This document shows positions 55,358 through 64,000 of a DNA stretch of 64,000 bases, piece by piece. The DNA is from Planctomyces sp. (GTDB lineage: Bacteria > Planctomycetota > Planctomycetia > Planctomycetales > Planctomycetaceae): positions 1 through 64,000 of the forward strand of contig JAHBXW010000014.1 of the NCBI GenBank assembly GCA_019636235.1, written 5' to 3'. The translations under genes and the position numbers were made by a program. Numbering within the stretch: position 1 is the stretch's first letter; each line of letters starts with the position of its first letter. The notes beneath the pieces were generated by a model that had not been told where the DNA came from, did not search any database, and saw nothing but the letters and a program-made list of their open reading frames with translations.

Positions 55358-56602
55358 TCACTCGTACCGCAGGGCATCGATCGGATCGAGCCGCGCGGCG
55401 CGACGCGCCGGGTAGAACCCGAAGAAGATCCCCACCGCCGCGGAGAAAATCACCGCCACGACCCCCGCCGGGAACGAGATCACCATCGGCCAGTGCACGC
55501 CCGAACCCGAGAACGAGTTGATCGCCGTCGTCACGCTGGCCGCCGCCCCCACGCCCAGGCCAAAGCCCACCAGCCCGCCCATCGTCGACAGCAGCACCGA
55601 CTCCACCAGGAACTGCCGCAGGATGTCCCGCGGCCGCGCCCCCACCGCCATCCGCACCCCGATCTCCCGCGTCCGTTCCGTCACCGACACGAGCATGATG
55701 TTCATGATGCCCACGCCCCCCACCACCAGGGAAATGGCGGCGATGGCTGACAGCATCAATGTCAGGCTGCCTGTGATGATGTTCAGCACGTTCGCGATCT
55801 GAGTCGTGTCGAACACCTCGAAATCCGGGCGCTGCCCCTCGTTGATGCGGTGCCGCTCTCGCAGCAGCGTCTCGACTTCGATCACGGCCTGCGGCATCAG
55901 CTCCCGGGTGCGCGCCGAGGCGACGATCAGATCGACATTCGAGAATGCCGAACCCTGCAGCCGCTTTCGCACGGCCGTGTAGGGCATCAGCAGGATGTTG
56001 TCCTGGTCCTGCCCCATCATGTTGGCGCCCTTGGCCTCCAGGACGCCGATCACGCGAAACGGAATGTTCTTGATCCGCACCGTCGCGCCGATCGGGTTCT
56101 CCGTCTGGAACAGCTCGGCGACGAGCGTGTGGCCGATCACACAGACCTTGTTGGCGCCCGTGATGTCCTGTTCCGTGAAGAACGTGCCTGCCTTCAGCGG
56201 CCGGGTGCTGACCTGCAGGAAGTCCACGCCGACGCCCTGCAGCTCCTGCGGACTCCAGTTGGAATTGCCGTAGATCACCTGCCCCTGCGCATTGACGATC
56301 GGCGACGTCACGAACACCGAGGGGCATTCGTCGACGATGGCCAGCGCGTCCTGGGGCGTGAGCGTCGGTCGATAACCCTCGCGAACGGGCCCCTGCCGGG
56401 CGTTGGCCGGCATGATGACCACCATGTTCGCGCCCAGCGATTCGAACTGGGCCTGCATCATCGCGCCGGCGCTCTGGCCGATGCTGACCATCGTCGTCAC
56501 GGCGGCGATGCCGATCACGACGCCCAGAACCGTCAGCCCGGCCCGCATCTTGTTCTTGAACAGGGCCCGCATCGCGGTGCGCAACGTGTCGCGGAGCGTC
56601 AT
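55358..56602 (-). CDS. MacB-like ABC transporter permease
   Basis: A 414-aa permease of the FtsX/MacB family: an N-terminal span (about residues 21-40, MRAGLTVLGVVIGIAAVTTM), a large external MacB_PCD domain (about 45-245), then three spans with LVVGGVGIMNIMLVSVTERT and REIGVRMAVGARPRDIL, the FtsX signature. The N-terminal ATPase domain of full MacB is absent, so a separate ATPase is needed and none is in the window. Its start overlaps the stop of the adaptor gene by ATGA. A lipoprotein-, peptide- or macrolide-type exporter is expected. Confidence 0.92.
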   Translation of the reverse strand: MTLRDTLRTAMRALFKNKMRAGLTVLGVVIGIAAVTTMVSIGQSAGAMMQAQFESLGANMVVIMPANARQGPVREGYRPTLTPQDALAIVDECPSVFVTSPIVNAQGQVIYGNSNWSPQELQGVGVDFLQVSTRPLKAGTFFTEQDITGANKVCVIGHTLVAELFQTENPIGATVRIKNIPFRVIGVLEAKGANMMGQDQDNILLMPYTAVRKRLQGSAFSNVDLIVASARTRELMPQAVIEVETLLRERHRINEGQRPDFEVFDTTQIANVLNIITGSLTLMLSAIAAISLVVGGVGIMNIMLVSVTERTREIGVRMAVGARPRDILRQFLVESVLLSTMGGLVGFGLGVGAAASVTTAINSFSGSGVHWPMVISFPAGVVAVIFSAAVGIFFGFYPARRAARLDPIDALRYE

Positions 56603-57870
56603 GGCGCGGGTCCGCTGACGGGGGTCGTGTCGAGCCGCGTCACCAGCGCCTGGCCTTCAGTCAGATCGCCCGAAATCACCTGCGAGAACCGGGAATCGGT
56701 CAACCCGATCTCCACGGGAATGGCCCGCAGCAGGTCGCCCTCCTGAATCCACACATGCCGGAAGTTCCGACGCCGGGCCGCGTCCACCTTGTCCATCGCC
56801 GATTGCCGGCTGGTCCGCGCCGTCTCGGCCGCGTCGACGTCCGTCAGCTCCAGGATCCCGCGATCCTCCGGACGCACCTGCTCCGGCTTCGGATAAAACC
56901 GCAGGGCCGAGTTCGGAACTTTCAGCACTTCCTCGGTGCGGCTGATCTGAAACGACAGGTTGGCCGTCATGCCGGGAAGCAGCTTGAGGTCAGCGTTCGG
57001 AGCGGAGACGACGACCGGATAGGTGACGACGTTCTGCGTCGTCGTGGAGCTCTTGCGGACCTGGTGAATCGTCCCGTGAAAGACGTCCTGGGGATAGGCG
57101 TCCACGGTGAAGAATACGGGCTGGCCGCGCTGCTGGGCTTCGATGATGTAACCGATGTCCGCCTCGTCGACCGAGGCGAAGACGTGCATCTCCTTCTCCA
57201 TTTCCGGAGCGACGATGAACAGCTCGGGGGTCTGGAAGGCCGCGGCCAGAGTCTGGCCCGGGTCGATCTTCCGGTCGATGACGATGCCGTCGACCGGCGA
57301 TGTGATGTCCGCGTAGCCCAGGTTTGCGGCGGAGTTCTCGAGATTGGCCTCGGCCTGTTTGATCGACGCGCCCGCGACGGCCAGCTGAGCCTCGAACGAG
57401 GCCCGGGTGAACCGGTACTGGTCCATCTCGCTGTCGGAGATGAAGTCCTTGTTCGTCTCGCGCAGCCGGATCGCGCGCTGTTCGTCATTGATCGCCTGCT
57501 GGAGCACCGCCTGGACGCGCTCCTGTTCGGCGCGGGCGACCGCCAGCGTGGCCTCGTCCCGGCGGACGGCGGCGACGTACAGCTTGCGGTCGATCCGCGC
57601 CAGGAGCTGTCCCTGCTTGACCTCCTGGTTGAAGTCGACGAACAGCTCTTCGATCGGGCCGGAGACGAAGGAGCCGATGGACACGGACTGCACGGGCTTG
57701 ACCGTGCCGGTCGAGTTGACGACGAACGCGATGTCGCCGCGTTCGACGCGGGCCGTCTTGTAGCGCGGCCGGTTCCTCTCGGCGATGAACGCGCGGGCCC
57801 ATCCGGAGGCGGCCATTCCGCCCCCGCCCAGAACGCTCAACAGCAGCAGCCAGCGGATCGTGCGTCGCAT
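56599..57870 (-). CDS. MacA/HlyD-type periplasmic adaptor
   Basis: A 423-aa membrane fusion protein. An N-terminal signal anchor (residues 3-24) is followed by the barrel-sandwich half VERGDIAFVVNSTGTVKPVQ, a helical hairpin (about 95-165, AEQERVQAVLQQAINDEQRA), and the second half (YADITSPVDGIVIDRKIDPG). C-terminal b-barrel strands include FHGTIHQVRKSSTTTQNVVT and LLPGMTANLSFQISR. Coupled by ATGA to the MacB-like permease, so the two act as one exporter. No TolC-like outer membrane gene or ATPase is adjacent. Confidence 0.93.
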   Translation of the reverse strand: MRRTIRWLLLLSVLGGGGMAASGWARAFIAERNRPRYKTARVERGDIAFVVNSTGTVKPVQSVSIGSFVSGPIEELFVDFNQEVKQGQLLARIDRKLYVAAVRRDEATLAVARAEQERVQAVLQQAINDEQRAIRLRETNKDFISDSEMDQYRFTRASFEAQLAVAGASIKQAEANLENSAANLGYADITSPVDGIVIDRKIDPGQTLAAAFQTPELFIVAPEMEKEMHVFASVDEADIGYIIEAQQRGQPVFFTVDAYPQDVFHGTIHQVRKSSTTTQNVVTYPVVVSAPNADLKLLPGMTANLSFQISRTEEVLKVPNSALRFYPKPEQVRPEDRGILELTDVDAAETARTSRQSAMDKVDAARRRNFRHVWIQEGDLLRAIPVEIGLTDSRFSQVISGDLTEGQALVTRLDTTPVSGPAP

Positions 57871-58119
57871 CGAAGTGTCTCTACCCTGCGGGCAGGCCCC
57901 GCGGCGTCAGAAATCCCGCCGTTCCCCCGCTCCGACCCCGGAATGATACGCGGCGCGGTCTCTCAATTCGCCGAGTCTTCTCCACGGAGAACGCAGCTTT
58001 TCTCAATCGGATCATCAGCGCCCGCGCGATCGCTGCGGTTTGTCGGCCCGCGGATGCCAGTCGCGCGACGCAACCGGAAATGTCGAAGCGTCTTGCGGCA
58101 TCGAGGCAATCCGCCCCGG

Positions 58120-58827
58120 TCAGAGAAGCGCCCCCAGGCCCGGCAGTCCGATCTCCTCCCGCGACGCCAGCGGCTCCGCGTACGCCGTCCCGATCGACCA
58201 GCCCCAGTACCGCGCCCGATCCCGAATGTCGTCCAGCGGCGTCGGAAACGTCGGCGTCCGGCCGGTCGAAAACTGCGACGCATAGCAGGCGATGGATGCC
58301 ATCTTGGCGTCGATCGCCGACGTGATGTCCAGCACGAATGACGGCTTGGGATGAATTCGGAGGTGGATGCTCCAGAAGTGGTACAGCCGCGGGGGCCACC
58401 AGGGTTCTCCGGCGAGGTCCGAGCGGCTCAGCTTCGCCCAGAACCGGGCGGCGTCGATCAACTGGCTGGCCGCGACATGGTCCGGATGCACATCCTCCCA
58501 GTACGGCCCCAGAACGATTCGGGGCCGCGTCTCGCGGAACACTTCGGCGAGCTGCGCGCGGGATTCCAGGTCGGCCTGCAGCCGCCGGTTCGGCAGCCCC
58601 AGGTTCCGACGCCAGCCCACCTGCAGGACTTCCGTCGCCGCCGCCGCTTCCGCCCGCCGCAGCGCCTCGGTTCCGTGCGGCGTTGGCTCGCCCGTCGTCA
58701 GATCAAGAATGCCGACGCGCAGCCCCGCACGGACGGCCATGGCGATCGTCCCTCCGACGCTGATCTCGGCGTCGTCCGGATGCGGGGCGACGACCAGGAC
58801 GTCGAGCGGGTCAGCGGCAGGCGGCAT
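58120..58827 (-). CDS. bshB1: BshB1-type PIG-L deacetylase (bacillithiol biosynthesis-like)
   Basis: A 235-aa LmbE/PIG-L fold metalloenzyme. Zinc ligands are in PHPDDAE (residues 15-21) and the later HPDH in [12 protein letters not shown]. The sequence matches the BshB1 branch well: [31 protein letters not shown] and [20 protein letters not shown]. BshB1 deacetylates GlcNAc-malate in bacillithiol synthesis; bshA and bshC are not nearby. The ATG at 58827 begins the domain. The nucleoside hydrolase gene upstream ends 50 bases away on the same strand. Confidence 0.88.
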   Translation of the reverse strand: MPPAADPLDVLVVAPHPDDAEISVGGTIAMAVRAGLRVGILDLTTGEPTPHGTEALRRAEAAAATEVLQVGWRRNLGLPNRRLQADLESRAQLAEVFRETRPRIVLGPYWEDVHPDHVAASQLIDAARFWAKLSRSDLAGEPWWPPRLYHFWSIHLRIHPKPSFVLDITSAIDAKMASIACYASQFSTGRTPTFPTPLDDIRDRARYWGWSIGTAYAEPLASREEIGLPGLGALL

Positions 58828-58877
58828 GGGGCATTTTCGTGGTTGCGGATCGTTGAGGCGCGCCGTCGTCAAGGCAT

Positions 58878-59825
58878 TCAGCGGCAGCCCAGCAGGCGCT
58901 GCAGCCAGTCGAGGACGCCGCGGACCTCGACGCGCGTGAGCACCTCGGTGTTGCGCTTCCACTGGGAGGCCGAGCGGCGATCGGCGATCGTCATGCCCCG
59001 CGTGAGCTGTCCCTGCAGTTCGACGTCGACGGCCATCGTTTCCCGTTCAAACAGCCGGGACTGGCTGACGGCCGCCAGCGCGGCGACTTCTGGCAACCAC
59101 AGCAGTTCCTTGCCGAGGTGCTGACGATGCGACCGCAGGGCGAAGTGAAGGGTTCGCTCGAGGAACTGCCCCATGCGGGTGTAGGGATCGCCGTTCAGGC
59201 GGTCGTACTGTTCGAACGTGAGTTGGACGGCCCGCGCGGTCTCGAGCGGAAGGAGGGTCTTGGTCGCCGCGGACCCCATGAAGATCCGCGCGGCCTCGGG
59301 ATCGGCGAAGATGTTGAATTCCGCGGTGGCGGTGACGTCTCCCGGACCGAGCAGGGCGCCGGCGAGGCTGATGACGCTCCCCACCTGCGACCAGAAATCC
59401 GACCAGAGCTCGGCGGCGCGTTCGAGATTGGTCAGCGGGCCGAGCGTCAGCAGCGTGATTTCGTTCGGGTTCGCGCGGACCAGTTCGACGAGGAGTTTGG
59501 CGGAATCGTGTTTCTGATGCAGGCCGGTCGCCGGGACGTCGAGATCGCCCAGCCCGTTCTGGCCGTGCAACAGCGCCGGTTCGGGCGAGCCCGGTTCCGG
59601 CGGCCAGAAAGCGGCGGGGCCTTCGCCGCAGCCGATGCGGGGCCAGTGCGGCGGATCGAGCAGCGCCACGACGGCGTGCAGATTGCGAGTCGCCTGGTCC
59701 CCGCTGACGCGGCCGGCGACCGCGGTCAGTCCGATGACTTCGAGTTCCGGGTCGCAAAGCGCCAGGGCGACGGCGAGCGCGTCTCCGATCCCGGGGTCGG
59801 CGTCGATGACGAGTTTGACTGCCAC
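58878..59825 (-). CDS. nucleoside hydrolase-like protein with altered metal site
   Basis: A 315-aa member of the inosine-uridine preferring nucleoside hydrolase family; GTG at 59825, with GGAGG about 13 bases upstream. The N-terminal Ca2+ motif reads [13 protein letters not shown], so the usual DPGxDD has Gly14 where the family has Asp, while Asp8, Asp10 and Asp15 remain. The later family motifs [18 protein letters not shown] and [13 protein letters not shown] are clear. The C-terminal His/Asp pair of the active site is replaced by [10 protein letters not shown]-type sequence (usual HDPLA). Both changes suggest weakened or different activity. Same strand as bshB1. Confidence 0.82.
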   Translation of the reverse strand: MAVKLVIDADPGIGDALAVALALCDPELEVIGLTAVAGRVSGDQATRNLHAVVALLDPPHWPRIGCGEGPAAFWPPEPGSPEPALLHGQNGLGDLDVPATGLHQKHDSAKLLVELVRANPNEITLLTLGPLTNLERAAELWSDFWSQVGSVISLAGALLGPGDVTATAEFNIFADPEAARIFMGSAATKTLLPLETARAVQLTFEQYDRLNGDPYTRMGQFLERTLHFALRSHRQHLGKELLWLPEVAALAAVSQSRLFERETMAVDVELQGQLTRGMTIADRRSASQWKRNTEVLTRVEVRGVLDWLQRLLGCR

Positions 59826-60021
59826 GAGCGGGGCGTCCTCCCTGGTGCGCAATCGGCGGGCCAGACGGTCTGGGCTGGCAGGGGCCGGTCCGTACTCGCG
59901 CCGCCGAAACGGGCCGTTTCCCGCGGAACAACCCCTGCCGCGACGGTTCGCTCGGACCGCAGGACGCCTCAGCAGACCCAGGCGCCTGCCAGCTTCACTG
60001 TCGCCGCTGCCGGGCGGAGAT

Positions 60022-61365
60022 TCAAGACCCCATTTCGGCGTCCGCGGGCGTTTGTGCGGCCCGCCAGGCCTCGATTCGCCGCTGCGCGGCGTCGAATTCC
60101 GCGCGCCGCCCCGGGTTCACGACCCAGCGGAAGCCCGTGTGAAACGTCCCCGAATTGAATTCCGAAGCCATCCGCGCCGCACAGCGATAGCCGGTGCAAC
60201 TGTTAAGATTGCAGAGAAACGAGCCCCCGCGCGTCACCCGTTTGATGATTCGCGGTTCGCGCTGGTCGTGGCTCACTGCGGGACCGGGCGGGTTCCGCCG
60301 CGGGCTGACCGCGTAGTAGCCGTCGTGGAAGAGGTCGGCGCACCATTCCCAGACGTTTCCGGACATCTCGTACAGGCCGAATTCATTCGGCGGGAAGGAC
60401 TTCACCGCGCAGGCCCCTTCGTGCCCGTCGAGGTTCAGCCGCTGGCTGGGAAACGTTCCCTGCCAGTAATTGCAGCGGTATTCCCCGTCCGGTTCGCGCT
60501 CGTTCCCCCAGGGATACAGCGCGCCCTGGAGGCCGCCCCGGGCTGCATATTCCCATTGGGCCTCCGTCGGCAGTTCACCCCCCGCCCACAGGCAATAGGC
60601 GACCGCATCCTCCCATGACACATGCACGACGGGATGATCCCAGCGGCCGTCGAGGTCGCTGTCCGGCCCTTCCGGATGCCGCCAGTCAGCTCCTTCGACA
60701 TAATGCCAGACTTCATATTCCCACAGCGGGATCTGCTGCGCCTGCCGCACGAGCGCCCGCCGCGAGAACCCGGGGTTGAAACACATGGACCCCGCTTTGA
60801 GGTCCTTGCCGCGGAAGGCTTCGACGGGCGCCCCGCTGCGGGCGAGTTCCTCGGGCGTGGGAGGGATCTCCGCGAAGGTCCGATGCCCCGTCATTCGCAC
60901 AAACTCATCGAACTGCCGGTTGGTGACGGTCGTCTCCGCCATCCAGAACCCATCCAGTTCGACATCATGCGCGGGGAACTCATCGTGCTTGATGCGATGG
61001 GGATTCGCCTCGTCCGGGGGGGCCGATCCCATTCGGAATGTCCCTCCAGGAATCCAGACGAAGCCCGGGGGCGTGTGTGCGGGCGGGTCGACGATCAACG
61101 GCCGCTCGTCGGCGGTCGTCGCGGAAGCCGCGTCCGACGCCAGAGCCGTCGGTTCCTCGACGGGCGGGTTCGAACGGTCGGACGTCGCGGCGGCGACGGC
61201 GTCATTCCGATCGGAGTCCGTTGCGCTGGCGGTCTCGTCGGGCGTGTCGCCCGTGGACTGAGGCCGCGCCGTGCGGGTCGACCGTCCGATCGGCGCCAGG
61301 AGCGCCGCGGCGACCAGCGCCGCGCAACCAGTCAGCAGAGTGATCCACAGCGCGGTGCGGGACAT
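60022..61365 (-). CDS. formylglycine-generating enzyme-like (FGE-sulfatase fold) protein
   Basis: A 447-aa protein with an N-terminal membrane anchor/signal (about residues 7-26), a Thr/Ala/Asp-rich linker to about 95, and an FGE-type domain from PPGFVWIPGGTFRMGS to FHTGFRWV. The core motifs are HPVVHVSWEDAVAYCLWAGG, LPTEAQWEYAARGG, NVWEWCADLF and RGGSFLCNLNSCTGYRCAAR, where Cys385 and Cys390 (five apart) match the copper-binding Cys pair of FGE. Such enzymes activate sulfatases by oxidising Cys to formylglycine; planctomycetes have many sulfatases, but none is in the window. Coupled in position to the PSP1 gene, 4 bases upstream. Confidence 0.9.
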   Translation of the reverse strand: MSRTALWITLLTGCAALVAAALLAPIGRSTRTARPQSTGDTPDETASATDSDRNDAVAAATSDRSNPPVEEPTALASDAASATTADERPLIVDPPAHTPPGFVWIPGGTFRMGSAPPDEANPHRIKHDEFPAHDVELDGFWMAETTVTNRQFDEFVRMTGHRTFAEIPPTPEELARSGAPVEAFRGKDLKAGSMCFNPGFSRRALVRQAQQIPLWEYEVWHYVEGADWRHPEGPDSDLDGRWDHPVVHVSWEDAVAYCLWAGGELPTEAQWEYAARGGLQGALYPWGNEREPDGEYRCNYWQGTFPSQRLNLDGHEGACAVKSFPPNEFGLYEMSGNVWEWCADLFHDGYYAVSPRRNPPGPAVSHDQREPRIIKRVTRGGSFLCNLNSCTGYRCAARMASEFNSGTFHTGFRWVVNPGRRAEFDAAQRRIEAWRAAQTPADAEMGS

Positions 61366-61369
61366 GATG

Positions 61370-61870
61370 TCACTGCGAGCATCCGCAGGAGCCGGTTCCG
61401 CAGCCGCCGGCTTTCGGCAGCTCGACGAGACCGCTCGCCGAGACGGGTTGGACTTCCACGATGCCCAGCCCGGCCGCCGCCGCCTGGATCGCCAGCTTCG
61501 TGCATTCCGGGCCGCGTTCGTTCAGGACATACAGAATCTGCTTCGAGCGATCGAGCGTCCATTCCAGATCGACGAGCTGCAGATCGAGCCCCCACTCGCG
61601 GATGCGGGACTCCCAGGCGGGGAACTCATCGGCGGCGCGCGTCGCCAGCCCGGTGGCCACGAACTGGTCTTCGGGCGTCGCGTCCCGCAGCACGACCATT
61701 TCGCTGTCCTCGTCCGGAGGGGGCGTCTTGAGCGTGTCCAGCACCTGCGCGAGTTCGGACCCCCGCTGTGTCCGCACGACGACCCGCTCTCCCCGCTCCC
61801 GGCGGCGATCCGCCCTGACCCGCGCCACCTCGGGCACGCGCCCATATCGAACGAGCAGCATGACTGACAT
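61370..61870 (-). CDS. PSP1/RicT-like protein with Cys-rich tail
   Basis: A 166-aa protein of PSP1 C-terminal type, as in RicT (YaaT). The family features are VVVRTQRGSELAQVL, DQFVATGLATRAADEFPAWE, LDLQLVDLEWTLDRSKQILY and LAIQAAAAGLGIVEVQPVSA. The tail ends GGCGTGSCGCSQ with Cys157, Cys162 and Cys164, and RicT members are known to use C-terminal-region cysteines to hold a [4Fe-4S] cluster with RicA and RicF; those partners are not visible here. Only four bases from the FGE-like gene, so co-expressed with it. The ATG at 61870 begins the domain. Confidence 0.82.
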   Translation of the reverse strand: MSVMLLVRYGRVPEVARVRADRRRERGERVVVRTQRGSELAQVLDTLKTPPPDEDSEMVVLRDATPEDQFVATGLATRAADEFPAWESRIREWGLDLQLVDLEWTLDRSKQILYVLNERGPECTKLAIQAAAAGLGIVEVQPVSASGLVELPKAGGCGTGSCGCSQ

Positions 61871-62024
61871 TGGATTCCCATCGCCTCGAACATGACCCGC
61901 GGCGCCGGAGGCCGGCCCGTTGATTATACCGGCGGCCGCCGCGGAAAGCCGCTTGCTTCGGCTCCGGCGATCGCGGAGAGTGCGGCCAGTCGCAAGCATG
62001 CCTTTTCGTTGACTCTGACGCCCG

Positions 62025-63275
62025 ATGTCCCAGCCGCTGCAGCGTACCGATCTGGCGATCGTGGGGGGCGGCATCGTCGGACTGGCGACCGCCTGGCGGT
62101 TTCTGCAGCGGTTCCCCGGGCGAACGGCCGTCGTTCTGGAGAAGGAAGCCCGGGTCGGCGCGCATCAGTCGGGCCACAATTCGGGCGTCCTGCACACCGG
62201 CATCTATTACCGCCCCGGGTCGCTGCGCGCCGCGCTGTGCCGCGCCGGGAAAGAACAGCTCCAGCGGTTCTGCGACGAGGAGCACATTCCCTACAAGATC
62301 ACCGGCAAGGTGATCGTCGCCGTCGATGAGTCCGAGATCGGGCGGCTGGAGGGGGTCTTCGAGCGGGGCCAGGCGAACGGCGTCGCCTGTTCGATGATCG
62401 GCCCGGAACAACTCCGCGAGCTGGAGCCCGCCGCCGCGGGGGTCCGCGCGATCCACGTGCCGGAGGCCGGCATCATCGACTATGTCGCCGTCTGCGAACG
62501 GCTGGCGCAGCGGATCCGGGACCTGGGTGGCGAAGTCCGGTTGCGCTGCCGGGTGACGCGCATCGAACACCGCACGGAGGCGATCGTCGTCCGCAGCGGC
62601 GATCAGGAGATCAAGGCGTCCCTGTTGACGACCTGCGGCGGGCTGCATGCCGACCGGCTGACGGCGCTCAGCGGCCAGAAGCCGGCGGCGCCCATCATTC
62701 CGTTTCGCGGGGAGTTCTATCTGCTCAGGCCCGAGGCTGAACATCTCTGCCGGGGCCTGATCTACCCGACGCCGGATCCGCGGTTTCCGTTCTTGGGCGT
62801 GCACTTCACGCGAGTCATCCAGGGGGGCGTGGAATGCGGGCCGAACGCGGTGCTGGCCTTCGCCCGCGAGGGGTATCGCAAAACGGACATCAACCTGCGG
62901 GACCTGGCGGAGAGCCTGACTGATCCCGGCTTCCTGCGGCTGGCCATGAAATACTGGCGGACCGGCGCGGGGGAAATGTGGCGCAGCTTCAGCAAGCGGG
63001 CTTTCGTGCGATCGCTGCAGAGGCTCGTGCCGGACATCACGGCGGCGGATCTGAGTCCCGCGCCGTCCGGCGTCCGGGCGCAGGCGCTGAGCCGCGACGG
63101 CGCGCTGATCGATGATTTCGTCTTCCAGGAATCGGAGCGGGTGATCAACGTCGGCAACGCTCCCTCGCCGGCGGCGACCTCGTCGCTGCAGATCGGAAAC
63201 GCGATCGTCGATAAGATTGCGGTTCGCATGAACATTCAGGGCGTCGCCGCCGGAGCCGTTCCCAGCTCCGGCTGA
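62025..63275 (+). CDS. lhgO: L-2-hydroxyglutarate oxidase
   Basis: A 416-aa FAD-dependent oxidase of the DAO family, LhgO type. The dinucleotide-binding motif is LAIVGGGIVGLATAW (residues 10-24). LhgO marks are GAHQSGHNSGVLHTGIYYRP, GLIYPTPDPRFPFLGVHFTR, GGVECGPNAVLAFAREGY and SPAATSSLQIGNAI. It oxidises L-2-hydroxyglutarate to 2-oxoglutarate and feeds electrons to the quinone pool, removing a toxic by-product of 2-oxoglutarate metabolism. It is divergent from the PSP1 gene and followed 37 bases later by the gene that runs off the window. Confidence 0.93.
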   Translation: MSQPLQRTDLAIVGGGIVGLATAWRFLQRFPGRTAVVLEKEARVGAHQSGHNSGVLHTGIYYRPGSLRAALCRAGKEQLQRFCDEEHIPYKITGKVIVAVDESEIGRLEGVFERGQANGVACSMIGPEQLRELEPAAAGVRAIHVPEAGIIDYVAVCERLAQRIRDLGGEVRLRCRVTRIEHRTEAIVVRSGDQEIKASLLTTCGGLHADRLTALSGQKPAAPIIPFRGEFYLLRPEAEHLCRGLIYPTPDPRFPFLGVHFTRVIQGGVECGPNAVLAFAREGYRKTDINLRDLAESLTDPGFLRLAMKYWRTGAGEMWRSFSKRAFVRSLQRLVPDITAADLSPAPSGVRAQALSRDGALIDDFVFQESERVINVGNAPSPAATSSLQIGNAIVDKIAVRMNIQGVAAGAVPSSG

Positions 63276-63312
63276 GGGCGTCCAACGCACCCCGTGAGGA
63301 GCGCAGGCGGAC

Positions 63313-64000
63313 GTGGCGACGTACGACGAAGTGGTGGTGCTGATTCCGGCGCACAGCCTCGAGGACTTTCCGACGGAGCTGTCCGAGTCGCCGGCCGAGT
63401 CGCTGCTGAACGCGTTCGCAGCGCCCTGGCATCCGCTGGTGCTGGCGCATACCGGTCGGATGCCGCGCTGGCGGCGCGCGGATGAATACCTGGCGCCCGA
63501 TCGTCCCCGCATGGTGATCGTCCCCAAGCCGTCCGAGGACTGGCTGGGACACGGCGTCGCGGATTCGGACCGGTCGGCCGATCAGGTGCTGCTGAAAGGG
63601 CTGGTCGGCCGCGAGGAGCTGCTTCAGGGGCTGTTGGCTCCTCTGGGTCCGGTCCCGCCGACGCTGCTTGAACAGCCGGACCTGGTGGAGGACTTTCACG
63701 CGCTGGGGACGTCGTGGCTGCTGACTGAGCTGTTGACCCGCGCGATGCGGAACATCAGTTCGGTGGACCACACGCGGCTGGAGGGGGAGGCGGTTCGCGC
63801 GGCCCGGGCGGCCATCGCGGGGGATCGGCCGGCCGCCGAGTCGTACCTGCGTCGCGCGTTTGAGACGCTGCTGGAGTGCCGCGAGCGGTTCTACCCGGTC
63901 GATTGCTGGCTCATCGACCTGTGCCTGATCGGCCCGCGTCAGGCGGACGACGCCCTCGACCGGCTGATCGCCGAGCGGACGCCGTACAACGCTCTGGTGG
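63313..64000 (+). CDS. N-terminal part of an unknown protein, cut by the window end
   Basis: An open frame with GTG at 63313 and 229 codons to the window edge: VATYDEVVVLIPAHSLEDFP at the start, then PLVLAHTGRMPRWRRADEYL, RMVIVPKPSEDWL and a helical part LLTELLTRAMRNISSVDHTR. Soluble, no signal peptide. It reads as a real protein through to the edge, but I do not recognise the family with certainty, and the C-terminus is missing. It follows lhgO on the same strand by 37 bases, so may be cotranscribed. Confidence 0.75.
   Translation, partial: MATYDEVVVLIPAHSLEDFPTELSESPAESLLNAFAAPWHPLVLAHTGRMPRWRRADEYLAPDRPRMVIVPKPSEDWLGHGVADSDRSADQVLLKGLVGREELLQGLLAPLGPVPPTLLEQPDLVEDFHALGTSWLLTELLTRAMRNISSVDHTRLEGEAVRAARAAIAGDRPAAESYLRRAFETLLECRERFYPVDCWLIDLCLIGPRQADDALDRLIAERTPYNALV

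Overview
The window is GC-rich bacterial chromosome that looks planctomycetal (order Planctomycetales). The support is the gene set: two large secreted proteins with an N-terminal CxxCH haem site and DUF1549/DUF1553 regions (9049-12198, 47548-50913), a DUF1559 prepilin-like protein (22746-23828), a DUF1080 plus SGNH hydrolase fusion, an MJ0042-type zinc ribbon protein, an Ftr/FhcD enzyme of tetrahydromethanopterin C1 metabolism, and signal peptidases I carrying large insertions. Most starts lack a strong Shine-Dalgarno. Many long antisense open frames are by-products of high GC3. No rRNA, tRNA or CRISPR array was found by eye.

Layout. 1-6.9 kb (minus): end-truncated secreted protein, molybdenum hydroxylase large subunit, ABM monooxygenase, two tandem signal peptidases. 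7.4-8.7 kb: trpB. 8.7-9.05 kb: palindromic repeat. 9-12.2 kb: DUF1549/DUF1553 protein. 12.5-14.8 kb: ECF sigma, SnoaL-like protein, a broken MDR oxidoreductase and an ISKra4-type transposase relic. 15-17.2 kb: ferredoxin, small membrane protein, Ftr, TPR protein. 17.4-20.2 kb: a frameshifted TIR gene, an intact TIR gene and a GT39-type glycosyltransferase, all overlapping. 20.2-27.7 kb (minus): DMT transporter, zinc-ribbon protein, DUF1559 protein, YdeP-type molybdoenzyme, small protein, molybdenum hydroxylase FAD subunit. 27.9-33.3 kb (plus): small membrane protein, NUDIX hydrolase, large secreted protein, Uup-type ABC-F ATPase. 33.3-42.7 kb: DUF309 protein, Cys-rich secreted protein, then a minus-strand array of CPBP protease, PfkB kinase, two paralogous ABC-2-like permeases and a polysaccharide polymerase-like protein. 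42.9-45.3 kb: GH62-like protein and a coupled secreted protein. 45.3-50.9 kb: repeat-rich spacer, SGNH/DUF1080 protein, second DUF1549/DUF1553 protein. 51.2-54.8 kb: P-type ATPase, then an SdpR-like regulator coupled to a 4-TM protein. 55.4-64 kb: MacB-like permease and adaptor, BshB1-like deacetylase, nucleoside hydrolase, FGE-like protein, PSP1-domain protein, L-2-hydroxyglutarate oxidase and a gene running off the end.

The least expected signals are: a 153-base exactly duplicated spacer downstream of each of two diverged permease genes, with a small frame coupled by ATGA to the next gene and a severed copy of that gene's 5' end; a pair of signal peptidases with a zinc-ribbon-like insert between the catalytic Ser and Lys; a tandem TIR pair whose first member is frameshifted twice; and dispersed palindromic CACGAAA/ATCCGT repeats shared by two intergenic regions 46 kb apart.
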